Assembly (NCBI GenBank): GCA_025331445.1
Contig: JAIWNE010000037.1
Span: forward strand, 222,056 to 286,055
Reading direction: 5' to 3'
Length of the DNA: 64,000 nucleotides
DNA from: Blakeslea trispora
Taxonomy: Eukaryota > Mucoromycota > Mucoromycetes > Mucorales > Choanephoraceae
How positions within the stretch are numbered: the first letter of the stretch is position 1; each line of letters starts with the position of its first letter. The translations under genes and the position numbers were made by a program. The notes under the pieces are model-generated. The model worked only from the letters and a program-made list of their open reading frames with translations. It had not been told where the DNA came from and made no database searches. This document shows, one piece after another, positions 56,095 to 64,000 of this stretch.

Positions 56095-58379
56095 ATGCTT
56101 AACAAGTCTCAAAACCAAAACTCACCATCTCATTATTCAGTGTATCGGGCACAAGCCAACGAAGCTTTGCGTCGTAATGAGACAGTAGCTTCTGTTCTTC
56201 AATTGCAAGCTGAAACTCGATGCATCAATACCAAGAAAGCTTATGATCCAAGACAGTCGAAATTCATTGTAAGAATTAGATTATTGAATTAGTAAAATTG
56301 CACGAATTTGTCTCAACTAACATCATTCATTTAGCAATTCTGTAATAGAAAGCAATATGTCAGTGGTATTTATGTTACCGAAGAAAAGATCATTGAATTT
56401 TTGAAAGAAGTTGTTGTAAGAGAAGGAAACATCAGACGCACTCAAAGGGGTGAACTACAAGCCAATGGTAAACCCTATCCACTCAGCATGTCAGCCATTA
56501 ATCAGTATGTCAAAGCAGTTGTCGATCTCTATGCTGTTCAAGAGTCCACTTCAGTAGGTCTTATCAACTTCGGAAATCCTCGTGGCTCTCTTCTCAAGAC
56601 TTACTTGCGTGCGTTGAGATAACAAGAAGCAGATCGAATGAGAATTCATACGAAGATCGTGAAGCCGGTACTCTTCAAGATGGATGTATACCAGACGAAC
56701 TGATCCGGGTTTCTATGTACTATTTCGCCAGTGCAATTGAAAGCATGATGAGAGATTGATTGGTGTTCTTTATGCAACACATGATGCTTTTGCGTGGAGA
56801 GAGTACTAGAAAAATCAACTTGACTGACTTTTCACACTTGATCTCAAAGACGAAGGCTACTCTGAATGTCCAGCTCTTGTTCTTCTGATGAGACAGGGCA
56901 AAACAATTTATACTGGTAGATCAGAATATTGTGCAACTATCCGCCACAAGGATTACAAGATCTGTGCTTTCGGTGCTCTTGCCTTTTATTTCTTTTACCG
57001 ATGGCAGATAATGAATGAGGACTTTCCTGATCTATCAAAACGAACTTTGGTTCGACATTAAGGTTCTCAAAGGAAACAAAGGCATTACACATGAGATTGA
57101 CTATTCAACTCAGTACAAGTCAGTCTACAAAGCTTTTGATGCTTGTGGTACTAACAGTCAGAAGAAGACGCATGCTGGTCGTGGTTGTGGCGCCCGACAT
57201 GCGGAAATTGCTGGTGCAAGTGAAGACCAATTGCGAAGACATGGAAGATGAAATGGCCCGAGTGTGGAGAACAACTATTTGACAAGCCTGCCTAGACAGT
57301 TCATTCGAGTCATCAATGGTTTTCCTGCTGCTGGTGGGCAATTCTGGCTGCCAAGAGCGTCAGTGACTCCTTCCGATGATTTGCAATCGAAGGTCTTTCC
57401 ACTGGTTAATCAAATTTTGTCAAGAGTTGAATCTGGATATACAGAAGGATCCGAAGAGCTCTCTTCTTCAACACATCCCAAAACCATCTGTGGCCAAGGC
57501 TATCTCTTGCTGTTGAAGAAATTGAGAGTAATCTTTTTACAGTATTCAGTCTTCTTGAAGATTAATTACCCTACCCATCCTCTCTTCCAAAATCCTTTCT
57601 TCAGTGACCCTCTCTTTCTGGAATTCGAAACCTTGCTGCTTACCACTTGTCGCGAACAAGATTCCCCTCAAGAGATGAAGCTGAAGGAGATAGTTCCTGA
57701 AATTGAAGTTGTGTTGAACAACATGAACATGAAGTTGGATTCAGTGTCAACAATTGTCAGCCTCATGAACTCTCAAGCAACCAGGTCGATAATCGATAGC
57801 AGCAGCACTTCTAACGACAACAACTTATCAGCAATCAACGCTTCAATGCGAAACATTGCAACAAACTTTGATCAGCTGAAGTCTGCATGCGCTTACTTTG
57901 TAAGCGGCCCAAGAGTCAATAGTGAAGTAATAGTAGATGAAGAAGAACTGGTAAATGCCAACAACAGCAACTCAACTGGTGAACCTGATTCAATTCCTGA
58001 GACCAGCACTGGCGATGTTGAGCCAGTCAGGTACATGTTAAAGCGCTGGATCAAAACCGTGCCTGACCTTTGGCTCGAGTTCACGGTTGGATTAGAAGGG
58101 ACTCCTTCTATTGATGAGCTCAATAGACTTTACAAAGCGAGTTGGAGAAGAGATGAAAAAGGTAAGTAATACTATCAATTGAAATCCATTTACAAATATT
58201 CTAATAACAAAGTTTGATCTTTAGAGCACAAAATGTATTCATGGCGCATCGCCATTATTAATAAAATTAGAGAGCTTGTTAGTGAGGGCGTGGCAGAGCA
58301 AGATGCAGTGAAGCAATTAGAAGAAAAACGTGTATCTGAGAAACTTTTTCTTAATAAGCTTCTTGATGTTCTGAAATGA
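56095..58379 (+). pseudogene. Crypton tyrosine recombinase (CBF3/Ndc10 type with GCR1_C-like tail), degenerate
   Basis: Exon 1 is 56095-56268 and the intron 56269-56334. Exon 2 resumes QFCNRKQYVSGIYVTEEKII. Later blocks in shifting frames are NSYEDREAGTLQDG, LLMRQGKTIYTGRSEY, ATIRHKDYKICAFGALAFYF and KKTHAGRGCGARHAE (catalytic Arg). These are followed by QLRRHGRW and NNYLTSLPRQF (the putative nucleophile Tyr). After a long Asn/Ser-rich spacer a GCR1_C-like domain appears (WLEFTVGLEGTPSIDELNRLY), with an intron at 58162-58224 and TGA at 58377. A stop after LRALR (56620), a stop after MMRD and frameshifts near 56840, 57010 and 57250 disable it. It interrupts the CACTA relic. Confidence 0.85.
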
Positions 58380-58893
58380 TCTTTTACTCTTTGTTCTTTT
58401 CTTTCTCTTTCTTTTCTCTTTTCTTTTCTTTTCTTTTCTTTTATATCTTTAGAATAATTAGGATTAATAAATTCTAACTTAGACATAATACGGTTATTCA
58501 TGTACAAAAGCAATACTATCCTTTTAAAAGTGCTACTATACATTGACATGTCTTAAATGCATGAATTTTGATTTTGAAAGAGCACTAAGATTCTGGTCCG
58601 AAATCATTTTACTTACATAATAAGATAGGTGTTGTGACAAAAGGTAAGATACCTTTGCCACAATACTTTTTCTGCTAGTAAAGAAGTCTGATGCCGACGA
58701 AATACCCATAAAAATTGTGACGAGAAATTTCGTTACACAGTGCTTAACTTTTGTGACCCAAGGGCCTGATACATCTACATAGCAGCCAAAAGAAAACCGC
58801 AACTTTTATAGTCAAAATCGAAAGTTGAAAAAACATGTCCATGTTAGCCGCACGTGTCCGACATGCGTCCGACACTGGTTAGGTGTAGTAAGT

Positions 58894-59128
58894 CACTGCA
58901 CCTAATTGGTCGTCCATTGCATTAAATTTTTGCAATGGACGAGTGCAATGGACGAGCATAGTGGACACCTTGTCCATTTGCATTAATTTTGTAACAAACA
59001 TCTTGTTCATTGCATTGGTTGTAGCTCTGCGATTGGTTCATTTCTTAAAATTATTTTATCCAATTGGTTAATTAAGATCATCTTACATCAATTCTTTTGT
59101 TTGATTGGCTTAAAATTGATATTTTATA
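58894..59128. mobile_element. left end of another CACTA-like element (element D), truncated
   Basis: CACTGCACC starts three bases (AGT) after the relic's GGTGTAGTA terminus. It is followed by an array of GTCCATTGCA / TGCAATGGAC motifs (about 58910, 58935, 58950 and 58980), the pattern of a CACTA subterminal zone. It is cut by the pogo-like terminus at 59131. No genes remain in the window. Confidence 0.5.
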
Positions 59129-59130
59129 TA

Positions 59131-59190
59131 CAGTCAGACCTCGATTTTGTCATACTTGATTTTGTCATAACCTCGATTTTGTCATATGAT
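59131..59190. repeat. pogo/Tc1-like terminus with CCTCGATTTTGTCATA repeats
   Basis: TA then CAGTCAGACCTCGATTTTG, with three tandem copies of TCGATTTTGTCATA or a close variant (59140-59190). The form resembles terminal inverted repeats of pogo-type elements. No transposase follows; retroelement sequence begins within ~30 bp. Confidence 0.5.
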
Positions 59191-59215
59191 TTGGCTCCAC
59201 CAACTCTCAGTAGTA

Positions 59216-59529
59216 TGTTGTCGTGAGCTGAGTATTCTACGTCAGCGTCGGCAAGTGAATGCATATCTGACAAGCAGATATCCCCCTTTTTGGGTTTACT
59301 CTTCCCCTAAGACATTCTTCACTGCCAAGGAACACCCTTTATATTTTATATATCTCTTATCCCTAATATACTTATTCTAGTATAAATACCCTCATCTTTC
59401 GATCAATAAAACATTATCTTTTATCTTACTCAAACTAATTCAGTCTTCACTTGAGTTTATTTGGAGTATTCTCTTTCTCTATCCCTCAATACATCTCTAT
59501 TCTAAAGTCCGTCAACCCGACTTATTTTA
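59216..59529 (+). repeat. probable 5' LTR of the second Ty3/Gypsy element
   Basis: TG at 59216 begins a ~314-bp segment with TATAAATACC at 59381 and polyadenylation-like AATAAAAC near 59404. It ends just before TGGTGGAGAAGC at 59530, a plausible primer-binding site. The 3' LTR lies beyond the window, so the boundaries are estimates. Confidence 0.5.
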
Positions 59530-59658
59530 TGGTGGAGAAGCTGCTCTTTCCCCGCGCCCATCCTACTATCTAAATCTCAAGTCTTTACGTCTCTCTCGGT
59601 GTCTATCACTACCCTCGGTGTCTATCGCTCTCATAACTATTTTGCTCTACCACTCTAA

Positions 59659-62600
59659 ATGTCTACTCCTACGGCTAATGCTACTCTGATGAGTCAATTG
59701 CTTACCGAAAGTCGTCTGGGACATACCCCTATCTGCTCTCCTTTCAACCCGCAAGAGAACATCAACAGCTGGCTCGACCACTTCGAACTTGAATGTCAAC
59801 GTCTCTCACTTACAGATGAACAAAAACGTCTGCACATTGGTTCGTACCTTCCTACGGAAATCGCACAGTGGGCTGCCCGTTCCCCTGAGGTACAAACCTG
59901 GTCTACTCTCAAAGCTGAACTCCTCAAAACTTATGGTATCCCTGCGCCCAAGCAAAAGGCCATCACTCGTCGTCGATTGGAATCCCTCCGTCAAGGTAAC
60001 CTCTCTTCCCGTCGGTTTGCGATTCTATTTGACTCCGTTGTCCTTGAATTTCCTAAGGATCATGCGTTAGACGATCAGACATTACGTATGATCTACCTCA
60101 AGTGCATGTCTCCCAAGATCCGTTCCATCATCTTGCCTAATATCATCACCAAAACGACTTGGCAACTCATCAACAAGGCTGCTGTCGCTTTGGAAGAGTC
60201 CCTCTCCTCGGATGAGACTCTCTTGGAAGATGCTTTTGCTCAACTCTCTCTTGGTTCTCCTTTGGTGTCTGCCCCTGTTGGTTCCTCTCTGGTGTCTCCT
60301 GCTCCCTCGGGCCCCGAACCCACTGATATGGAAATTGATGCTTTCCAGCATCGGACCCGCTCTTCTGGTCCTGGCTCTGGTTCTGGTTTTGCTCCTAGGT
60401 CTGGTCCTCGTTCGGCAGGCGCCTCACGCCATCAACCCCGCCGCCAACAACAGGATTCTATGCGGTTGTGGTCTGCCTCTGGCAAGCCTATCTGCGGCCA
60501 CTGCAAGAAGGAAGGCCACCTCACCAAGAAGTGCCGTGCTAGACACAATATCAGTCAAATGGATACCTCTCACATGTCGCCTGAAGCGAACCAAGCCGAA
60601 TCTGTATGTTACTTACAGTCGAACAACACTGTTAGATATGCCGCTGTTCCCTTGGATGACGGCCCGGTCGAAGCCACCATCAATAACATTGTCGCAACCA
60701 ACTCCTTGGCAAACACTGTTACCACCCCTCGTATCCGCCTCACGGTACAAGGTCATCTGGTAAATGCTTTGGTTGATACTGGTGCAAGTATCTCCGCTGT
60801 ACGTTCCTCATTGGTGGCCAAATTAGGTCTAACCCCTGATGCTACTAAGGCTATGGCTTTTACAAATGCTGACAACCGATCAACGACGTCCTTAGGAACT
60901 GTCACCCTGTCCTGCATGATTGGAGATACTGCGGTGAAACTCAATTGCCATGTCATCGACACACTGTCTCAACAAGTAATCGTCGGGTATCCTGACCTCA
61001 AGGCTCTCAAGGCTGTCATTGATACGGCTTCCAACGAAGTGCGTATCCTCAAGACTCCTGGTCTCTCTGGTCCGTCTGGTACTTCTGGTTCTATCTGTTC
61101 GCTGGTCTCTGCTCTTCGCTTACCACCCCAACATCATACATATGTCGAAATCCAAGGTCCACCAAACTCTGCCGCGTTTGTATCAACTCCTCCTGAGTTA
61201 GTTCTGGAGAAGTTTATGTCTATTGCGTCCGGGATTGTTAACTTCGATGCGGAAGGCAAGGCCACAGTGAAGCTGGCTAACTTAGATAAAAAAATTAAAC
61301 ATTTGAATAAAGGACAACATGTTGCTAGTTTCGAGTATTTATCTCCGTCTCTACAGATATTTTCACTTTCTGGTCAGAAATCAGAAAACTCTCAAGCACC
61401 ATCTGCCACGGATTTCTCTGCCTACTTTGGCTCTCATCTCTCCTCTCGGGAACGACAAGACTTGCAACAGCTCCTACAACAATTTCCGGATTGTTTCAAT
61501 TCAAAGCCTGCTACGGTGACTCCTCTGGTGAAGCACAACATAAATACAGAAGACTCTAGACCACTCTCTCAACCTCCTCACAGGGCGTCGGCAGCTGAAA
61601 ATGATACTATCGAAACACTGTTGGATGACATGTTACAGCAAGGCATTATTCAACCAAGCAACTCTCCCTGGGCTTCTCCGGTAGTGCTGGTCAAGAAGCA
61701 CGATGGCTCCCCTCGATTCTGTGTTGACTATAGACGTCTCAATGCGGTAACTCGGAAAGATGTATATCCTTTACCCCGCATAGATGATACCATCCATAGC
61801 CTAGGTAATGCGAAAGTATTTTCTACATTAGATCTAACTTCGAGTTATTGGCAAATCGAATTGGACGAAGAATCAAAAGCAAAATCAGCATTTATCTGCC
61901 GAAACGGTCTTTATGAATTTGTACGTATGCCCTTTGGTTTGACGAATGCACCTGCTACCATGCAACGCCTCATGGACTCTGTTCTTGCCGGACTGAAGTG
62001 GCAGATCTGTTTGGTGTACTTAGATGACATTGTCTGTTTCAGTCCTACATTCGAACAACACCTACTTGATCTTCACTCGGTTCTCTCTCGACTTCGTGCA
62101 GCCAACCTTACAGCTAATCTCAAGAAATGTAAGTTCGCCAGTGACCGTATTTCTTTCCTTGGCTATGTTATTTCTCCCGATGGACTTCATACGGATCCGG
62201 AAAAGATTCGTGCGGTATCAGACTTCCCTCGTCCTGTCGATGTTGTTTCCCTTCGCTCTTTCCTTGGTCTCGCAGGTTACTATCGTAGCTTTATCAGCAA
62301 GTTCTCATCCATTGCTGCCCCGCTCAACGAACTGCTCAAGAAGGATGCTCCCTGGGTATGGTCCACTCCTCAGCAAGAAGCCTATGGTGTACTCAAGAAG
62401 GCCCTTGTCTCTGCTCCGGTACTTAGATTTCCTGATTTCTCTCGCGCTTTTGAACTACATACTGACGGTGCGTGTACTGCTGGCATTGGTGTGATTTTGT
62501 GCCAACGCGATTCACAGAACAATCGTACGTATGCAATTGCCTATGCATCCCGCTCTCTCACTTCTGCTGAACGTAACTACGGTGTGTCCGAGGTTGAAGC

Positions 62601-64000
62601 TCTTGCCATTGTCTGGGGAATCAAGAAATTCGCTCACTACCTCACAGCCACCAAATTCACAGTGGTTACAGATCACCACTCTCTTCAATTCCTTCACAAC
62701 AGCAAGTCGATGGATCTTCGCGGTCGGTTAGCTCGGTGGACGCTTATGCTGCAGCAACATGACTTTGAGATTGTCTACCGCCCTGGTGTCAAGAATGCTG
62801 GTCCAGATGCTCTAAGTCGCTTCCCGGTCTCCTCGCCCGCTCCGTCTTTGGTAATCAACGCTTTTCAGGCCTCTGATTTGGCATCTGCTCAGGCTACGGA
62901 TCCTTTTTGTCAAGACCTCTTTGCTACCACTCTGCCTGCCGGTTTCTCTCAAGAGTCTGGTATCCTCTTCTTCGGCCCCCGCCCAATACTCCCTGCTAGC
63001 CTTCGGAATGATATCTTCCAGCTATTACACGAGAATCCCACTGCCGGTCACCTGGGAATCGGTCGAACTCTGCAACGGTTTCAGCGGATCTACTACTTCG
63101 AGGGCATGCGAGAATGGGTTACCAACAAGGTCAAGGAATGCTTAATCTGTCAAAGAACCAAGCGAACCAACAATACGCTGGGACATACTAACCTACTGCA
63201 TGCAAATCCGTCAGTACATCCATTTGATACCATAGCCATTGACACTTTCGGACGATTGCCTCCCACCTTATCTGGCAACCGATACATTATTGTGGTCCAA
63301 TGCCTATTCTCAAGATACGTTTGCCTCTTTGCTGTGCCTGAAACTTCTGACAAGTATGTGCTCCAGTGTCTACTTAAGGTCATAGGTGAACACGGCGTTT
63401 TCCGGTCAATGCTTAGCGACAATGGCCCACCTTACTCAGGTATTATGCTCAAGGCTCTGGCTGACCACCTGAAAATCAACCAAAAGTTCGCACCCGCTTA
63501 TCATCCTCAATCAAATGGACTCGTTGAACGATTCATGGAAACGCTGAAGAACATGATCAGCTCCTACTTAGACGTCGACAACCATCAGAATACTTGGGAT
63601 ATCCACCTGTCTGAATTCCAGCTTGCATACAACTCTAGTCAACACCAAGCTACCAAGTTTTCTCCTTTCAGTTTGGTGCATGGACGTGAAGCAAGACTCT
63701 TGGCGACTCCTGATTTTGGTGTTAGGACAATCCCCATTGCTGATTATCAAGTGCAATCTAAAGACTTCCTGGCACGCGCTCAAAATATTGTCCAACTAGA
63801 AAATCAAAGGACTCAAGCAACTAACGCGATTAACTACAATGCAAGAAGACAAGCACCCTCATTCAACGTTGGCGACTTGGTCTTGGTCGACTGCCCTGTA
63901 CTTTCCAACGCTTCTCTTGGTCGTGCCCAAAAACTTGTCAAGCGCTTCCGCGGGCCGTTCACTGTTACTGCTGTACTCTCGCCTGACCGTTACAACCTTC
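59659..64000 (+). CDS. gag-pol: Gag-Pol polyprotein of the second Ty3/Gypsy element, single frame, 3' end outside window
   Basis: From ATG 59659 (MSTPTANATL) the frame is open for 1447 codons to the window end. Order: Gag; a CCHC zinc knuckle at about residue 279 (CGHCKKEGHLTKKC); protease LVDTGAS at about 373; RT with NSPWASPVVLV, YPLPRIDDT and an intact YLDD at about 788; RNase H with LHTDGA, SEVEALAIVW and TDHHS; integrase HHCC (HENPTAGH ... CLIC) and DDE core (IAIDTF, LSDNGP, SNGLVERF); and the start of the GPF module (RFRGPFTV). It is noticeably more GC-rich than its surroundings. No frameshift is needed, unlike the element at 45558. All visible catalytic motifs are intact, so it may be active. 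Confidence 0.93.
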   Translation, partial: MSTPTANATLMSQLLTESRLGHTPICSPFNPQENINSWLDHFELECQRLSLTDEQKRLHIGSYLPTEIAQWAARSPEVQTWSTLKAELLKTYGIPAPKQKAITRRRLESLRQGNLSSRRFAILFDSVVLEFPKDHALDDQTLRMIYLKCMSPKIRSIILPNIITKTTWQLINKAAVALEESLSSDETLLEDAFAQLSLGSPLVSAPVGSSLVSPAPSGPEPTDMEIDAFQHRTRSSGPGSGSGFAPRSGPRSAGASRHQPRRQQQDSMRLWSASGKPICGHCKKEGHLTKKCRARHNISQMDTSHMSPEANQAESVCYLQSNNTVRYAAVPLDDGPVEATINNIVATNSLANTVTTPRIRLTVQGHLVNALVDTGASISAVRSSLVAKLGLTPDATKAMAFTNADNRSTTSLGTVTLSCMIGDTAVKLNCHVIDTLSQQVIVGYPDLKALKAVIDTASNEVRILKTPGLSGPSGTSGSICSLVSALRLPPQHHTYVEIQGPPNSAAFVSTPPELVLEKFMSIASGIVNFDAEGKATVKLANLDKKIKHLNKGQHVASFEYLSPSLQIFSLSGQKSENSQAPSATDFSAYFGSHLSSRERQDLQQLLQQFPDCFNSKPATVTPLVKHNINTEDSRPLSQPPHRASAAENDTIETLLDDMLQQGIIQPSNSPWASPVVLVKKHDGSPRFCVDYRRLNAVTRKDVYPLPRIDDTIHSLGNAKVFSTLDLTSSYWQIELDEESKAKSAFICRNGLYEFVRMPFGLTNAPATMQRLMDSVLAGLKWQICLVYLDDIVCFSPTFEQHLLDLHSVLSRLRAANLTANLKKCKFASDRISFLGYVISPDGLHTDPEKIRAVSDFPRPVDVVSLRSFLGLAGYYRSFISKFSSIAAPLNELLKKDAPWVWSTPQQEAYGVLKKALVSAPVLRFPDFSRAFELHTDGACTAGIGVILCQRDSQNNRTYAIAYASRSLTSAERNYGVSEVEALAIVWGIKKFAHYLTATKFTVVTDHHSLQFLHNSKSMDLRGRLARWTLMLQQHDFEIVYRPGVKNAGPDALSRFPVSSPAPSLVINAFQASDLASAQATDPFCQDLFATTLPAGFSQESGILFFGPRPILPASLRNDIFQLLHENPTAGHLGIGRTLQRFQRIYYFEGMREWVTNKVKECLICQRTKRTNNTLGHTNLLHANPSVHPFDTIAIDTFGRLPPTLSGNRYIIVVQCLFSRYVCLFAVPETSDKYVLQCLLKVIGEHGVFRSMLSDNGPPYSGIMLKALADHLKINQKFAPAYHPQSNGLVERFMETLKNMISSYLDVDNHQNTWDIHLSEFQLAYNSSQHQATKFSPFSLVHGREARLLATPDFGVRTIPIADYQVQSKDFLARAQNIVQLENQRTQATNAINYNARRQAPSFNVGDLVLVDCPVLSNASLGRAQKLVKRFRGPFTVTAVLSPDRYNL

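Larger units (their letters stand above)
53130..58890. mobile_element. relic right end of a C-like CACTA element, split by three insertions
   Basis: The segments 53130-53389, 53815-53855, 55542-55822 and about 58766-58890 are consecutive pieces matching 43040-43688 in order (for example GTTTCCCATTTTTAAA, AAGAAAAAATGACAAG, TAGTCAAAATCGAAAGTTG). The last piece ends in GGTGTAGTA, a worn CACTA terminus. It is interrupted by a solo LTR, a Tc1/mariner element and a Crypton. Its subterminal motif (CGTGTCCGACATGCGTCCGACA) differs from that of C. Confidence 0.72.

Overview
This window looks like a transposon-packed stretch of an early-diverging filamentous fungus, most likely Mucoromycota. The sequence is AT-rich. 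It has short GTAAGT-type introns with CTAAC or TACTAAC branch sites, eukaryotic Pol III tRNA genes, Ndc10/CBF3-type tyrosine recombinases and tnp2-type CACTA transposases. I recognise no ordinary host protein-coding gene. Apart from two tRNA genes, everything identifiable is mobile DNA.

Layout. 1-8040: a large diverged inverted repeat (arms about 1.45 kb, position 1 pairing with 8040) around 5 kb of non-coding AT-rich DNA. 8.6-11.2 kb: a decayed Crypton-like tyrosine recombinase on the minus strand. 12.05-44.3 kb: a divergent tRNA pair, Ala(AGC) on the minus strand and Pro(AGG) on the plus strand, forced apart by three CACTA elements. Element A is 12754-20732 with TSD CCC. Element B is 20735-29677. 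Element C is 29681-43688 and is a 14-kb palindrome. Each tRNA has a related ~435-bp LTR-like repeat on its 3' side. 45558-52940: a complete Ty3/Gypsy retrotransposon with apparently identical 661-bp LTRs and a textbook -1 frameshift signal between gag and pol. 53.1-58.9 kb: the relic end of a C-like CACTA element, broken by a solo LTR, a Tc1/mariner element and a Crypton. 58.9 kb to the end: the left end of another CACTA-like element, a pogo-like terminus, and a second Gypsy element whose single Gag-Pol frame stays open to the window edge.

The CACTA elements share one plan. A four-exon tnp2-type transposase (three phase-1 introns, N-terminal Cys/His motif) points inward from the left end. A second domain follows it, encoded as a separate gene in A and B but fused to the transposase in C. 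A convergent multi-exon accessory gene (coiled coil, basic region, acidic S-D/E-[EQ]-E-D motif, C-terminal FFxxLD segment) comes last. B also carries a zinc-finger/OTU-protease-like gene. Each element has its own subterminal motif array. B's transposase and second gene look intact, and A's accessory gene is intact although A's transposase is dead. The two arms of C carry different lesions.

The most notable points are: repeated CACTA insertion 55-56 bp upstream of tRNA genes; CACTA ends abutting 2-4 bp apart at three junctions; the mirror-dimer structure of C; the split-versus-fused second domain; the OTU-like cargo; and the gag/pol frameshift cassette next to a YLDG reverse transcriptase.
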